Shown here: positions 28,850-36,448 of the stretch, one piece after another
How positions within the stretch are numbered: position 1 is the first letter of the stretch
Layout: every line of letters begins with the position of its first letter
NCBI GenBank assembly: GCA_029244925.1
Contig: JAQWQE010000085.1
Coordinates: 1 to 46,433, forward strand
From: Gammaproteobacteria bacterium
GTDB taxonomy: Bacteria; Pseudomonadota; Gammaproteobacteria; Steroidobacterales; UBA11654
Length of the DNA: 46,433 nucleotides
Direction: 5' to 3'
Notes under the pieces: generated by a model
What the model saw: the letters and a program-made list of their open reading frames with translations, nothing else
The model's database searches: none
What the model was told of the DNA's origin: nothing
Program-made: the position numbers and the translations under genes

Positions 28850-30373
28850 TTAATCGGTTTCTTTACTGGTATTAAAAACCCGATCCATATACGTTTCATT
28901 CTCTGTCACTGGCAAAGAATCCTTTTCAGGAATAATACCAGAGAGTGCTTGAGCCAATTCTTTCTTAAAACCCAATTGCATTTGTCTTGATATTTGTATC
29001 CTTTGGGCTTGTGGAGACCCAGCGCCATGAAGCGATTCAGTTAAGTAACCCACAGCATTCCTACCCAAAGTCATATTCTCTATCAAACGAAGCATTCTGA
29101 TGCGATCCTCAGGATCTAAATCGGGTTTAGTCGCTAAATACTTCTTTATAATTTTTCCCAAATCAGGATGCTTCATATCTTTCTCAGAAGGCATGGAGGC
29201 CACTAAGCCTCCAGCAAGATCTTGAGCCAAACGACCAATATCATAAGTAAACTTGGTTACATGATGCTTGCAAACATTAGCAAGCATATCATCATTAATG
29301 AACACACCTGATTCAAGCTTCTTAGCTTGATAACTTGATGCAATACCCGTTCCAAAAATTGTCTCATTAAGATGAGTCATTTCAGTAAGCTTATCTTTAA
29401 TGTGAGAAGCTTTCTCCACCCCATTGTATTCTGCGATTGCTGCTGCAGCACCAATCAAAACATCACCAACACCTGATTTACAAACGTAACTCCGCCTGTG
29501 ATAACAAGTAAATCTTTCCACTAGACTGGCTGAAAAATCATACTCTCCATTCATAAAGATTAGTTCATTAGGGATAAATACTTTTTCAAAAATCACAAGC
29601 GCTTCTTGTCCTGCATAATTATTATTACCGGCATCGATTGGAGTATTATCCATGTGTCTAGTATCCCCAGATTGCCTACCATAAATATAAGTAATTCCTT
29701 TTGCATCAACTGGAATAGCTCCAACAATTGCATACTCCTTATCGTCTTCTGTTAGACGCAGAGTGGGCATCACAATCATCCAATGTGAATTAATCACGCC
29801 CGTTTGATGCGCTTTAGCTCCAGTGATAAAGACTCCATCATCGCTTCTATCTACAACATGAACAAAAAGGTCAGGGTCTTCTTGTTGATGAGGCAATAAG
29901 GACCTGTCACCTTTAACATCCGTCATTGCTCCACCTATCACTAAACCCTGCTTCTGAACTGATGTTAAGAAGCTAAGAAATTTTTTGTGATAATTCGTAT
30001 TGTGGGCTTGATCAATATCAAAAGTAACTGAGTGAAGACTATTGATTGCATCCATCCCCACACACCTTTGAAAACAAGTGCCAGTCAATTGGCCTAATTT
30101 TCTTTGCATCTTATTTTGCAAAATTAAATCCTTCTCACTTTCCACAATATGTAAAAATCGATTGATCCTTTCATTGGTATAAGGTGAGACGGCTGTTGCT
30201 AAATCAGGATTCTCATTAGCAAGATCATAAGTTTTAGCCAATGCATTGATGGATGGCTTGATTATAGGATGCTCAACTGGATCTTGAATGAGCTCTCCAA
30301 ATAAATAAACATTGAGCTTCCTACCTCTCAAGCTATCTACATATTCTTCGCCACTTGAAATCATATTCTTCAT
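28850..30373 (-). CDS. 4-hydroxybutyryl-CoA dehydratase / HpaB-family flavoenzyme
   Basis: A 507-aa member of the HpaB/AbfD flavoprotein family (acyl-CoA dehydrogenase-like fold). Unlike 4-hydroxyphenylacetate 3-monooxygenases, it keeps ligands for the [4Fe-4S] cluster of Clostridium AbfD. C100 and C104 (TCFQRCVGMD) and H292 match AbfD C99, C103 and H292. E257 and Y296 sit at the published catalytic positions. C298/K299 are one residue earlier than C299/K300 in AbfD. This suggests a radical-type dehydratase or vinylacetyl-CoA delta-isomerase acting on a hydroxyacyl-CoA. It is on the opposite strand from its Rieske neighbours, divergent from the duplicated hydrolase. The precise substrate is not readable. 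Confidence 0.82.
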   Translation of the reverse strand: MKNMISSGEEYVDSLRGRKLNVYLFGELIQDPVEHPIIKPSINALAKTYDLANENPDLATAVSPYTNERINRFLHIVESEKDLILQNKMQRKLGQLTGTCFQRCVGMDAINSLHSVTFDIDQAHNTNYHKKFLSFLTSVQKQGLVIGGAMTDVKGDRSLLPHQQEDPDLFVHVVDRSDDGVFITGAKAHQTGVINSHWMIVMPTLRLTEDDKEYAIVGAIPVDAKGITYIYGRQSGDTRHMDNTPIDAGNNNYAGQEALVIFEKVFIPNELIFMNGEYDFSASLVERFTCYHRRSYVCKSGVGDVLIGAAAAIAEYNGVEKASHIKDKLTEMTHLNETIFGTGIASSYQAKKLESGVFINDDMLANVCKHHVTKFTYDIGRLAQDLAGGLVASMPSEKDMKHPDLGKIIKKYLATKPDLDPEDRIRMLRLIENMTLGRNAVGYLTESLHGAGSPQAQRIQISRQMQLGFKKELAQALSGIIPEKDSLPVTENETYMDRVFNTSKETD

Positions 30374-30490
30374 AAAACTATTGTATCAATTTAGATGACT
30401 CAAGTATTGAGTAAGATTTCTTAACAGAGTGATTAACATTGTGACGTAAAGATAATAAACTTAATCTATATTAAAAGAAGGTCAATCGTC

Positions 30491-32170
30491 TTGAACAACA
30501 TAAAAACAGAATTTTGCACCATCCAAGGTAAATGGGGTAGAAGGCAAGTAAGGTATTTAATTTCGGGCACAGGCCCAATTATTTTTCTCCTTCATCAATC
30601 GCCAAAATCAGCTGATGAATATAAGCCACAAATCAGTCAATGGTCATCGGATTTTACAATTATTGCTCCAGATACACCTGGTTATGGTGGTTCTGATCCT
30701 CTTAATACTGAAAATATAACAATTCAAGACATTGCTGAAGCAACCATTGAATTAGCAGATTCATTGGGAATTGATGCGTTTGGATTGTATGGTTTTCATA
30801 CAGGAGCCAGCATTTCAATCGCAATTGGTCATCAATTTCCAGAAAGAATTTCTTCGATTGCTTGCAATGGAGTTGTGGTTTTAGAAGATTCTGCTTTGGA
30901 GAATATTATGGAAAACTATCTCCCTCCTTTTATACCTCAATGGGATGGCGGTCATTTGACATGGCTTTGGTCCAGAATGAGAGAACAACTAATTTTCTTT
31001 CCATGGCATGAGAGAACAAAAGAAGCTCGAATGAAGTTTGATATTTCTCCTCCTGAAATACTGCATGAAAATACACTGGAAGTTTTGAGATCCGGTGACC
31101 ATTATAGAGCAGCTTATGGTGCAGCATTTCAGTATAGAAACGAAATTTTTGTTCCCCAATTAACCATTCCAAATTTAATTACTGCCGCTTCTCTGGATCC
31201 ACTGAGTGCATCGTTAAAAACTCTCATGCCTTCAAGTACATCTATTATAGAAGAGTCATTGGATCATCAAGCGGCATTGGAGAAATCAAGAAAGCATTTA
31301 CTAAACTTTCCAGCTTTATCTCATTATAAAAAACAAGAATCACAACCGTCAGATGGTGACCTCTTAAACTCAATCATTCATTGCAAAGAGGGAGATATCA
31401 GACTTAAAAATAATTTCAACAATCAAGAGGAATCATTGCTCATTATCCATCCTGCAGGAGGCTCATCAGAGACGATAAATTATTTAACCGATCCAATCTC
31501 AAAGAGTAAGCCATTAATCTCGATTGATTTGCCTGGACATGGTGAGTCTTTTAAGAGCTTTAATATAAATAATTTAATGCAATTGAATACAAGAATCATC
31601 AATCAAGTTTTTGATCATCATTCCACTCAGTCAGCATCAATAATCTCATTCAATGACAGTTGTTCTTTATCCATTGAATTAGCCTTAATGTCAAATTCAA
31701 GAGTTAACCAGCTGATATTAATAGAGCCTTGGTTTATGGATCAAATGGAGACTGATGATTATTTAGAATATGGAGTTCCTGAAATAGAATTAGATTGGGC
31801 TGGGGGACATCTTTTAAAATATTGGCACATGATCAGAGATTCAAAACTCTTTTGGCCTTGGTATAAAAGAAAGGCTTCCGCAATTATTTGGGAACAGCCT
31901 AATATTGATGAAAATCAACTGCAAATTGAATTGACTGAGTTGATCCGAGCAAACATTCACTGGAGAGGAAACTTACGTGAACATCTTCTTTATTATGCTG
32001 AAGAAAAGTTAAAAGATTTAACACTGCCCCTATTTATTGCTGCCAAAGACTCACATCCATTGATCGAAAAATATCAATCTTTAGCTCAAGAACTAAAAAA
32101 TTGCAGATTGATAGAGCTCCCAGAAAATATTAATGATTGGGGTGAAATTATCTTAGCCAAAACTCAATAA
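30491..32170 (+). CDS. Tandem-duplicated alpha/beta-hydrolase-fold protein
   Basis: A 559-aa protein made of two alpha/beta-hydrolase-like halves. The N-terminal half (about 1-285) has LLHQSP (oxyanion region), DTPGYGGSD and the nucleophile elbow G101-F-H103-T-G105, where His replaces the usual Ser. The C-terminal half (about 295-559) has IIHPAGGSS, DLPGHGES and a degenerate elbow S387-F-N389-D-S391. Both halves share a cap motif: WDGGHLTWLW...FPWHER at 151 onward and WAGGHLLKYW...WPWYKR at 436 onward. This shows an internal duplication. The start is TTG at 30491 with GAAGG 9 nt upstream. It could be a C-C or ester hydrolase, or a non-catalytic protein. Confidence 0.75.
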   Translation: MNNIKTEFCTIQGKWGRRQVRYLISGTGPIIFLLHQSPKSADEYKPQISQWSSDFTIIAPDTPGYGGSDPLNTENITIQDIAEATIELADSLGIDAFGLYGFHTGASISIAIGHQFPERISSIACNGVVVLEDSALENIMENYLPPFIPQWDGGHLTWLWSRMREQLIFFPWHERTKEARMKFDISPPEILHENTLEVLRSGDHYRAAYGAAFQYRNEIFVPQLTIPNLITAASLDPLSASLKTLMPSSTSIIEESLDHQAALEKSRKHLLNFPALSHYKKQESQPSDGDLLNSIIHCKEGDIRLKNNFNNQEESLLIIHPAGGSSETINYLTDPISKSKPLISIDLPGHGESFKSFNINNLMQLNTRIINQVFDHHSTQSASIISFNDSCSLSIELALMSNSRVNQLILIEPWFMDQMETDDYLEYGVPEIELDWAGGHLLKYWHMIRDSKLFWPWYKRKASAIIWEQPNIDENQLQIELTELIRANIHWRGNLREHLLYYAEEKLKDLTLPLFIAAKDSHPLIEKYQSLAQELKNCRLIELPENINDWGEIILAKTQ

Positions 32171-32274
32171 ATAATTCATTAGCAGTTACATTTAATGCAT
32201 TGCATGATAATATTTTTTAATGTCTAAATTTGACTCGACAGAGGGAAAATTATAAATAATTCTAAGGAAAATAA

Positions 32275-33594
32275 ATGAATCATAAACTAGGACCAATATT
32301 CTTGGCAGAAGGAATAAGTCGGATGAATGTTATTACTTTTTTCTATTCCTGTTTTATTTGCATAGGATTGCTAGCTGGAATGAATTTCGTTCAAGGTTAT
32401 ATTCTTACAGTAGTCTTAAATGTTCCTATGTCAGGCCAAGGAACGATTACTGGAAATTTAGCTTTTGCTCAGGAAATAATAGCGATCGCACTCATTGGTC
32501 CATTTGGAATTCTTTGTGACCGCATAGGAAGAAAACCTGTTTTTGTTTTTGGAACACTCCTTATATCATTGGGCTTTGCAATCTATCCTTATGCCAGCAC
32601 ATTGACAGAACTATTCATGTTCAGGATATTTTTCGCAATTGGTGCTGCATCATTATCCTGTGTCTTAGCTGTTGTTACTGGAGATTATCCTGCAGAACGC
32701 TCAAGAGGAAAATTTGTTAGTGCCCACTCTGTTCTCAATGCTTTTGGTGTACTTGGATTTGCTGTTATTCTAGGAATTTTACCTAAAACACTTGAAGGTA
32801 GCGGGTTTGAGCCCATTGAGGCTGCAAAACTGACAATGCTATTGGCAGCGGTAATTGGTTTAATTTCTGCATGGGTCTTCTATAAAGGATTAAAAGGCGG
32901 CACCCCAAATGAAGATAGCTCAATAAAGACTGAAAAACCAGGTACTAAAGAGCTTGTAAATGTTGGTCTTAAGTCAATGAAGAATCCCAGAATTGCCCTG
33001 TCATTTGCAGCCACATTCTTAGCAAGAGCTGATGTCTCAGTGAACGGTTTGTTCATTTCTCAATGGGCAATCACCAGCGGTTTTTCTATGGGACTAACCC
33101 CTTCAGAATCTATGTTAAAAGTAGTTCCAGTAATCGTCACTACAAATCTAATAAGTGTTTTTTGGGCATTTATTTTTGGTTGGATTATTGATCGGATTAA
33201 TCGTGTTGCAGCGATGACAATTGCTATGGGAATGGGCATGATAGCTTACAGTTTGATAATAACAGTTGATTCCCCTCTTGATATGAGTAATTTACCGGTC
33301 TTTATTCTAATCTCTTGCAGTGCAATTGGAACGGTTGTAGCAACAGCAAGCTTAATAGGTCAAGAGGCTCCGATTAGAGAAAGAGGAACAGTAATTGGTT
33401 TCAGTTCATTCTTTGGTGCCATTGGAATTTTGATTGCCACAGCCGTTGGTGGACGTTTATTTGACCTGTCCCCAGCAGGTCCATTTTTATTAATTGCTTC
33501 TGTAAATGCTATTTTATTTATTGCCTCTGTATTGATATTAATTAAGGCGCCTGGGAAAAACTTCAAAGAAGAACAAGCAACCCTACAGCAATGA
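32275..33594 (+). CDS. MFS transporter
   Basis: A 439-aa major facilitator with about 12 hydrophobic segments. The loop 2-3 signature is GILCDRIGRKPVFVFG, and GDYPAERSRGKF follows in the 4-5 loop, with FGWIIDRINRVAAM in the second half. AAGGAAAAT gives a Shine-Dalgarno before the ATG. It starts a run of MFS, alpha/beta-hydrolase (4-nt overlap), cytochrome b561 and cytochrome c, so it likely imports the substrate of that run or exports a product. It is a paralogue of the MFS gene at 41172-42431. Specificity is unknown. Confidence 0.85.
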   Translation: MNHKLGPIFLAEGISRMNVITFFYSCFICIGLLAGMNFVQGYILTVVLNVPMSGQGTITGNLAFAQEIIAIALIGPFGILCDRIGRKPVFVFGTLLISLGFAIYPYASTLTELFMFRIFFAIGAASLSCVLAVVTGDYPAERSRGKFVSAHSVLNAFGVLGFAVILGILPKTLEGSGFEPIEAAKLTMLLAAVIGLISAWVFYKGLKGGTPNEDSSIKTEKPGTKELVNVGLKSMKNPRIALSFAATFLARADVSVNGLFISQWAITSGFSMGLTPSESMLKVVPVIVTTNLISVFWAFIFGWIIDRINRVAAMTIAMGMGMIAYSLIITVDSPLDMSNLPVFILISCSAIGTVVATASLIGQEAPIRERGTVIGFSSFFGAIGILIATAVGGRLFDLSPAGPFLLIASVNAILFIASVLILIKAPGKNFKEEQATLQQ

Positions 33595-34373
33595 TTAAAA
33601 AAGCCTATGCCAATACCTCAGCCGGGCAATGCCATTATCGTTTTACCGAGGGTGACTCCTTACCCGTCGTTCTACTTCATCAAACACCTAGCTCTTCTTT
33701 AATGTTTGAGGCACTTATGAATGCACTGAGTGGAATGAATATGTATGCCATTGATACCCCTGGTTTTGGTCAAAGCTTTGATCCCATTGGAGCTCCTAAT
33801 ATTGAAGATTATTCAGGGTGGATACTTGAAGTGATAGATTCTCTCAACCTCAATAAATTTCATTTATTTGGGCATCACACAGGATCATCGTTAGCAATAC
33901 AAATAAGCTCGGAACGCCCTGATGATGTTCTATCTTTAAGCATGATTGGTCCTTTCTTTGCTGATGAAGTGGAAAAAAATGAATTAAAAAAAAGCATCAG
34001 CACCGATTGGTCACCGGATGAGAATGGTGATTTTCTTAACACTGTTTGGCATTTAACTGGTGAAGTTTTAGGCGCTAAGGGCAATTTGGAATTACAACAC
34101 AGGGAAACGCTCGATGCACTTAGAGCTCATTATTCTTCTCATCAATCTCACCATGCAATATGGGATCAAGATGTTATCGGTTTATTCAAAACTATAAATT
34201 GTCCCAGTCTTGTTATGTGTGCAAAAGACGATGTAATGTATCCTTTTTTCAAAAAAACCAAACTCATTAAATCCGATTCAAAGACTCTTGAAATACAAGG
34301 AAAAAATCTAGGACCGGATTTAGATACACAAGCCATTGCAAATAACTTCAAATCATTTATAAACACTATATAA
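33591..34373 (+). CDS. Alpha/beta-hydrolase with His at the nucleophile elbow
   Basis: A 260-aa single-domain alpha/beta-hydrolase-fold protein. The oxyanion region reads LLHQTPSSS and the elbow reads G94-H-H96-T-G98, with His where Ser, Asp or Cys is expected; Ser99 and Ser100 follow. DTPGFGQSFD and a C-terminal region with CAKDDVMYPFF (usual site of the acid residue) are present. It shares the LLHQ(S/T)P and G-x-H-T-G features with the duplicated hydrolase at 30491-32170, so both belong to one subfamily. It overlaps the MFS gene by 4 nt and is followed 5 nt later by the cytochrome b561. Activity is uncertain. Confidence 0.82.
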   Translation: MIKKAYANTSAGQCHYRFTEGDSLPVVLLHQTPSSSLMFEALMNALSGMNMYAIDTPGFGQSFDPIGAPNIEDYSGWILEVIDSLNLNKFHLFGHHTGSSLAIQISSERPDDVLSLSMIGPFFADEVEKNELKKSISTDWSPDENGDFLNTVWHLTGEVLGAKGNLELQHRETLDALRAHYSSHQSHHAIWDQDVIGLFKTINCPSLVMCAKDDVMYPFFKKTKLIKSDSKTLEIQGKNLGPDLDTQAIANNFKSFINTI

Positions 34374-34378
34374 ACATT

Positions 34379-34888
34379 ATGAATGATAATAAATTAAAAA
34401 CCTTGTCTTCCATCACCAGCTGGATATTGTTCTTGCTGTTTTTGGTTGTCCTTGTGAATATGGGTGAAGTGCCTACCGTGCCAACAGAATCACCTGAAAG
34501 ATTATTGCTGCGTAATTTTCATATAGCCATGGGTTCATTGCTATTTTTATGCAGTTTTTTTAGAGCAGGGCTATGGCTTATACACCCACCTCAGAATAAT
34601 AATTCTAAATTACCGGATGCTTCTTATGCACAAGTGCATGTGCTTCAATTTAGTCTTTATTGTGCTTTTATTGCTCAAGGTATCTCAGGGATATTGAATG
34701 CATGGTGGGATGGATTGATTCAATTTGTGCCCGGTGTTGACACAATTAATCATGGATTATGGGTCACAGTAGGCTATTTACATAGTGCTTTTGGATTTTT
34801 TTATATCAACCTCATACTCTTCATTCTACTTTTTAGAATTTATCACATGATTCGTTATCGGGCTTTTAGCCTTAATGTGTTTGCTTAA
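34379..34888 (+). CDS. Cytochrome b561-like membrane protein
   Basis: A 169-aa inner-membrane protein with four hydrophobic segments. Histidines suited to binding one or two b-type haems are at H48 (NFHIAMG), H69, H87 (QVHVLQF), H125 and H135 (YLHSAFGF), arranged as in bacterial cytochrome b561/CybB proteins. These usually pass electrons from quinol or to a partner. The c-type cytochrome gene follows after 5 nt, which suggests a small electron chain tied to the catabolic enzymes here, for instance taking electrons from a periplasmic or membrane-bound oxidation. Confidence 0.78.
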   Translation: MNDNKLKTLSSITSWILFLLFLVVLVNMGEVPTVPTESPERLLLRNFHIAMGSLLFLCSFFRAGLWLIHPPQNNNSKLPDASYAQVHVLQFSLYCAFIAQGISGILNAWWDGLIQFVPGVDTINHGLWVTVGYLHSAFGFFYINLILFILLFRIYHMIRYRAFSLNVFA

Positions 34889-34893
34889 TCGTT

Positions 34894-35451
34894 ATGAAAA
34901 AATACCTTAAAACTGCAAAAAAACGTCATTGGTTATTGATCATCATTCTTTTATCAACCTCCTTTTATTTGCCCTTTCTTATTTTTGGAGCTTATCCTTT
35001 TGCTACAAAAATCAATCTACCTGAAGACGCAATCAAGGAATTAACTTCTGATAAATATTTACCCAACTACTATGAGTCCACTTCCTCTTATCAAGGAGCA
35101 CTTCCTGAATTGACTGAAGAGCAGAAACTTCTAGAAGAAAATGCTTTTAAAAACTGGGATGGAGGCAAATGCAGATTCTGTCATACAGTCAAGAGCGATG
35201 ATCGAGATCGAATGGCTCCTAATTTGAATAAAATTTTTGGAAAACCAGCAGGGGTTTCTAAAAACTTTACATACTCGAAAGCTTTAATTCAACAACGAGA
35301 AAGTGGATTAATATGGACACCTGAGACAATGGATGGTTTCATATCCAATCCTCAAGGATATATTCCTGGGAATAGAATGAGAGTTGAAGGAATCGAGGAT
35401 GCAGAAACTAGACAGTTAATTATCAATCATCTTTTGAGAGAGTCGAAGTAA
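34894..35451 (+). CDS. Membrane-anchored c-type cytochrome
   Basis: A 185-aa protein with a single N-terminal hydrophobic segment (about residues 13-34) that would anchor it in the inner membrane with the rest in the periplasm. The haem site is C93-R-F-C96-H97, followed by DRMAPNLNKIFGKPAG, typical of class I cytochromes c. Met in GNRMRVEG is the probable sixth haem ligand. It is linked to the cytochrome b561 just upstream and likely exchanges electrons with it. Confidence 0.88.
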   Translation: MKKYLKTAKKRHWLLIIILLSTSFYLPFLIFGAYPFATKINLPEDAIKELTSDKYLPNYYESTSSYQGALPELTEEQKLLEENAFKNWDGGKCRFCHTVKSDDRDRMAPNLNKIFGKPAGVSKNFTYSKALIQQRESGLIWTPETMDGFISNPQGYIPGNRMRVEGIEDAETRQLIINHLLRESK

Positions 35452-35454
35452 AAT

Positions 35455-35473
35455 AGTTACGAAATGTTACGAT
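35455..35473 (+). promoter_or_regulatory. Tandem GTWAC element, site 3
   Basis: AGTTACGAAATGTTACGAT: GTTAC half-sites 11 bp apart, 75 nt before the DUF1838 ATG. A possible -10 (GATAAT, 35496-35501) begins 22 nt after it, the same gap as at site 1. Confidence 0.6.
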
Positions 35474-35548
35474 TTCTTGCTATCAAGAATGGGAAGATAA
35501 TCACTGTTTATTTTTATTAATGAAGAATTAGTACACAAGGAGAAAAGA

Positions 35549-36420
35549 ATGTCGATAAAATTTGAGACTGAAATTAATTTTAAATCCAATACATGGAATA
35601 GAGACGCTTGGGCAAGAATTCAAGCTGATCTTGATTCTGAGAAAGAATCCATCTGTTACACTACTGGGCAAATCCTTGGGGTAAAACCAGGTGAAGCAGT
35701 TAAACAACTTTGTGGTTTTGAAACTTTTCTCTGCACGCGTTTAATGCCAGCAGCTGAAGATGGAAGCATTCGACGCTTAAACAAAGAAGTAATTTTCTAC
35801 ACTGACTCAAGAACGGGGCAAATGATTGATCAATGGACCAATCCATGGACTGATGAAGTGGTTGATGTAGTCCATGTATCTAATGACCCTTTTAATTATA
35901 CAATTTCAGAATGGCTCATTCTTGCACCGGAAGATTTTGGTGGTGGAAAAAAGGAGAGCCAAGGAAGTTACCATTACTTTTTCCTTGGAAACGATCTGGC
36001 GATGTCATTACCTTGAATACTGATATGCATCTATATTACCCCAATGCACTTCAACCTGAGAAATGGGTCAGGGAATCATCAGGAAAAATGGCACAAGTTT
36101 CAGAAATGATGCGGTATTTTGTTTCTGCTAAAGATCTAGAAAATCCTGAATTAACCTCAGTTAACTACACGGGTACTTGGAATAGGATTACTCCTTGGTT
36201 GCCATGGATGCTTATGGGTCAAACCCCTGGTCACTGTCTCTACATGAGTACGATGCTAAAATCAGATAATATCAATATTATCCCAGAACACATTAGGGAG
36301 TTCTCGGAAGAAAGATATCCAGGAATGTTGTCTGCTCCCACCGAAGACTATGGACCAAGTATTTCAAGTCTTGAATATTATTCTAGAGAACAAACTCCTG
36401 CTCCACCTTTAAAGGACTAA
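35549..36420 (+). CDS. DUF1838 family protein, joined by a -1 frameshift
   Basis: Two overlapping frames make one protein. The first (35549-36013, stop 36014-36016) gives the N-terminal part (ARIQADLDSEKE, TNPWTDEVVDVVHVSNDPFNY). The second, in the -1 frame, continues as KLPLLFPWKRSGDV, DMHLYYPNALQPEKW and ITPWLPWMLMGQTPGHCLYM to 36420. These blocks match the order I recall for DUF1838, a family of unknown function. The frames join at A AAA AAG (35947-35953), giving GGGKKGEPRKL across the junction and about 290 residues. Either ribosomes slip here or one A is missing from a run of A. A GTWAC element lies upstream and an MFS gene follows. Confidence 0.65.
35947..35988 (+). promoter_or_regulatory. 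Candidate -1 programmed frameshift signal
   Basis: Slippery heptamer A AAA AAG at 35947-35953, in the zero frame, is the same as in E. coli dnaX. A 5-nt spacer follows, then a perfect 8-bp stem: CCAAGGAA (35959-35966) with TTCCTTGG (35981-35988), loop 14 nt. GGAAG at 35929-35933, 13 nt upstream, could serve as the internal Shine-Dalgarno-like stimulator. Confidence 0.55.
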
Positions 36421-36448
36421 AAATAAAGTTCTCTAACAAGGTTAGGTG

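Noticed and set aside
30430..30448. Possible fourth tandem GTWAC element before the duplicated hydrolase
   Set aside because: It reads TGATTAACATTGTGACGTA; the half-sites do not match GTWAC and the spacing is about 8, not 11 bp.
32184..32202. Possible GTWAC element before the first MFS gene
   Set aside because: Only one half-site (AGTTAC) is present; the position 11 bp downstream reads ATGCA.
36433..36445. Inverted repeat CTAAC-AAG-GTTAG before the spinster-like MFS
   Set aside because: A 5-bp stem overlapping the ribosome-binding region is expected by chance in AT-rich DNA and has no T tract.
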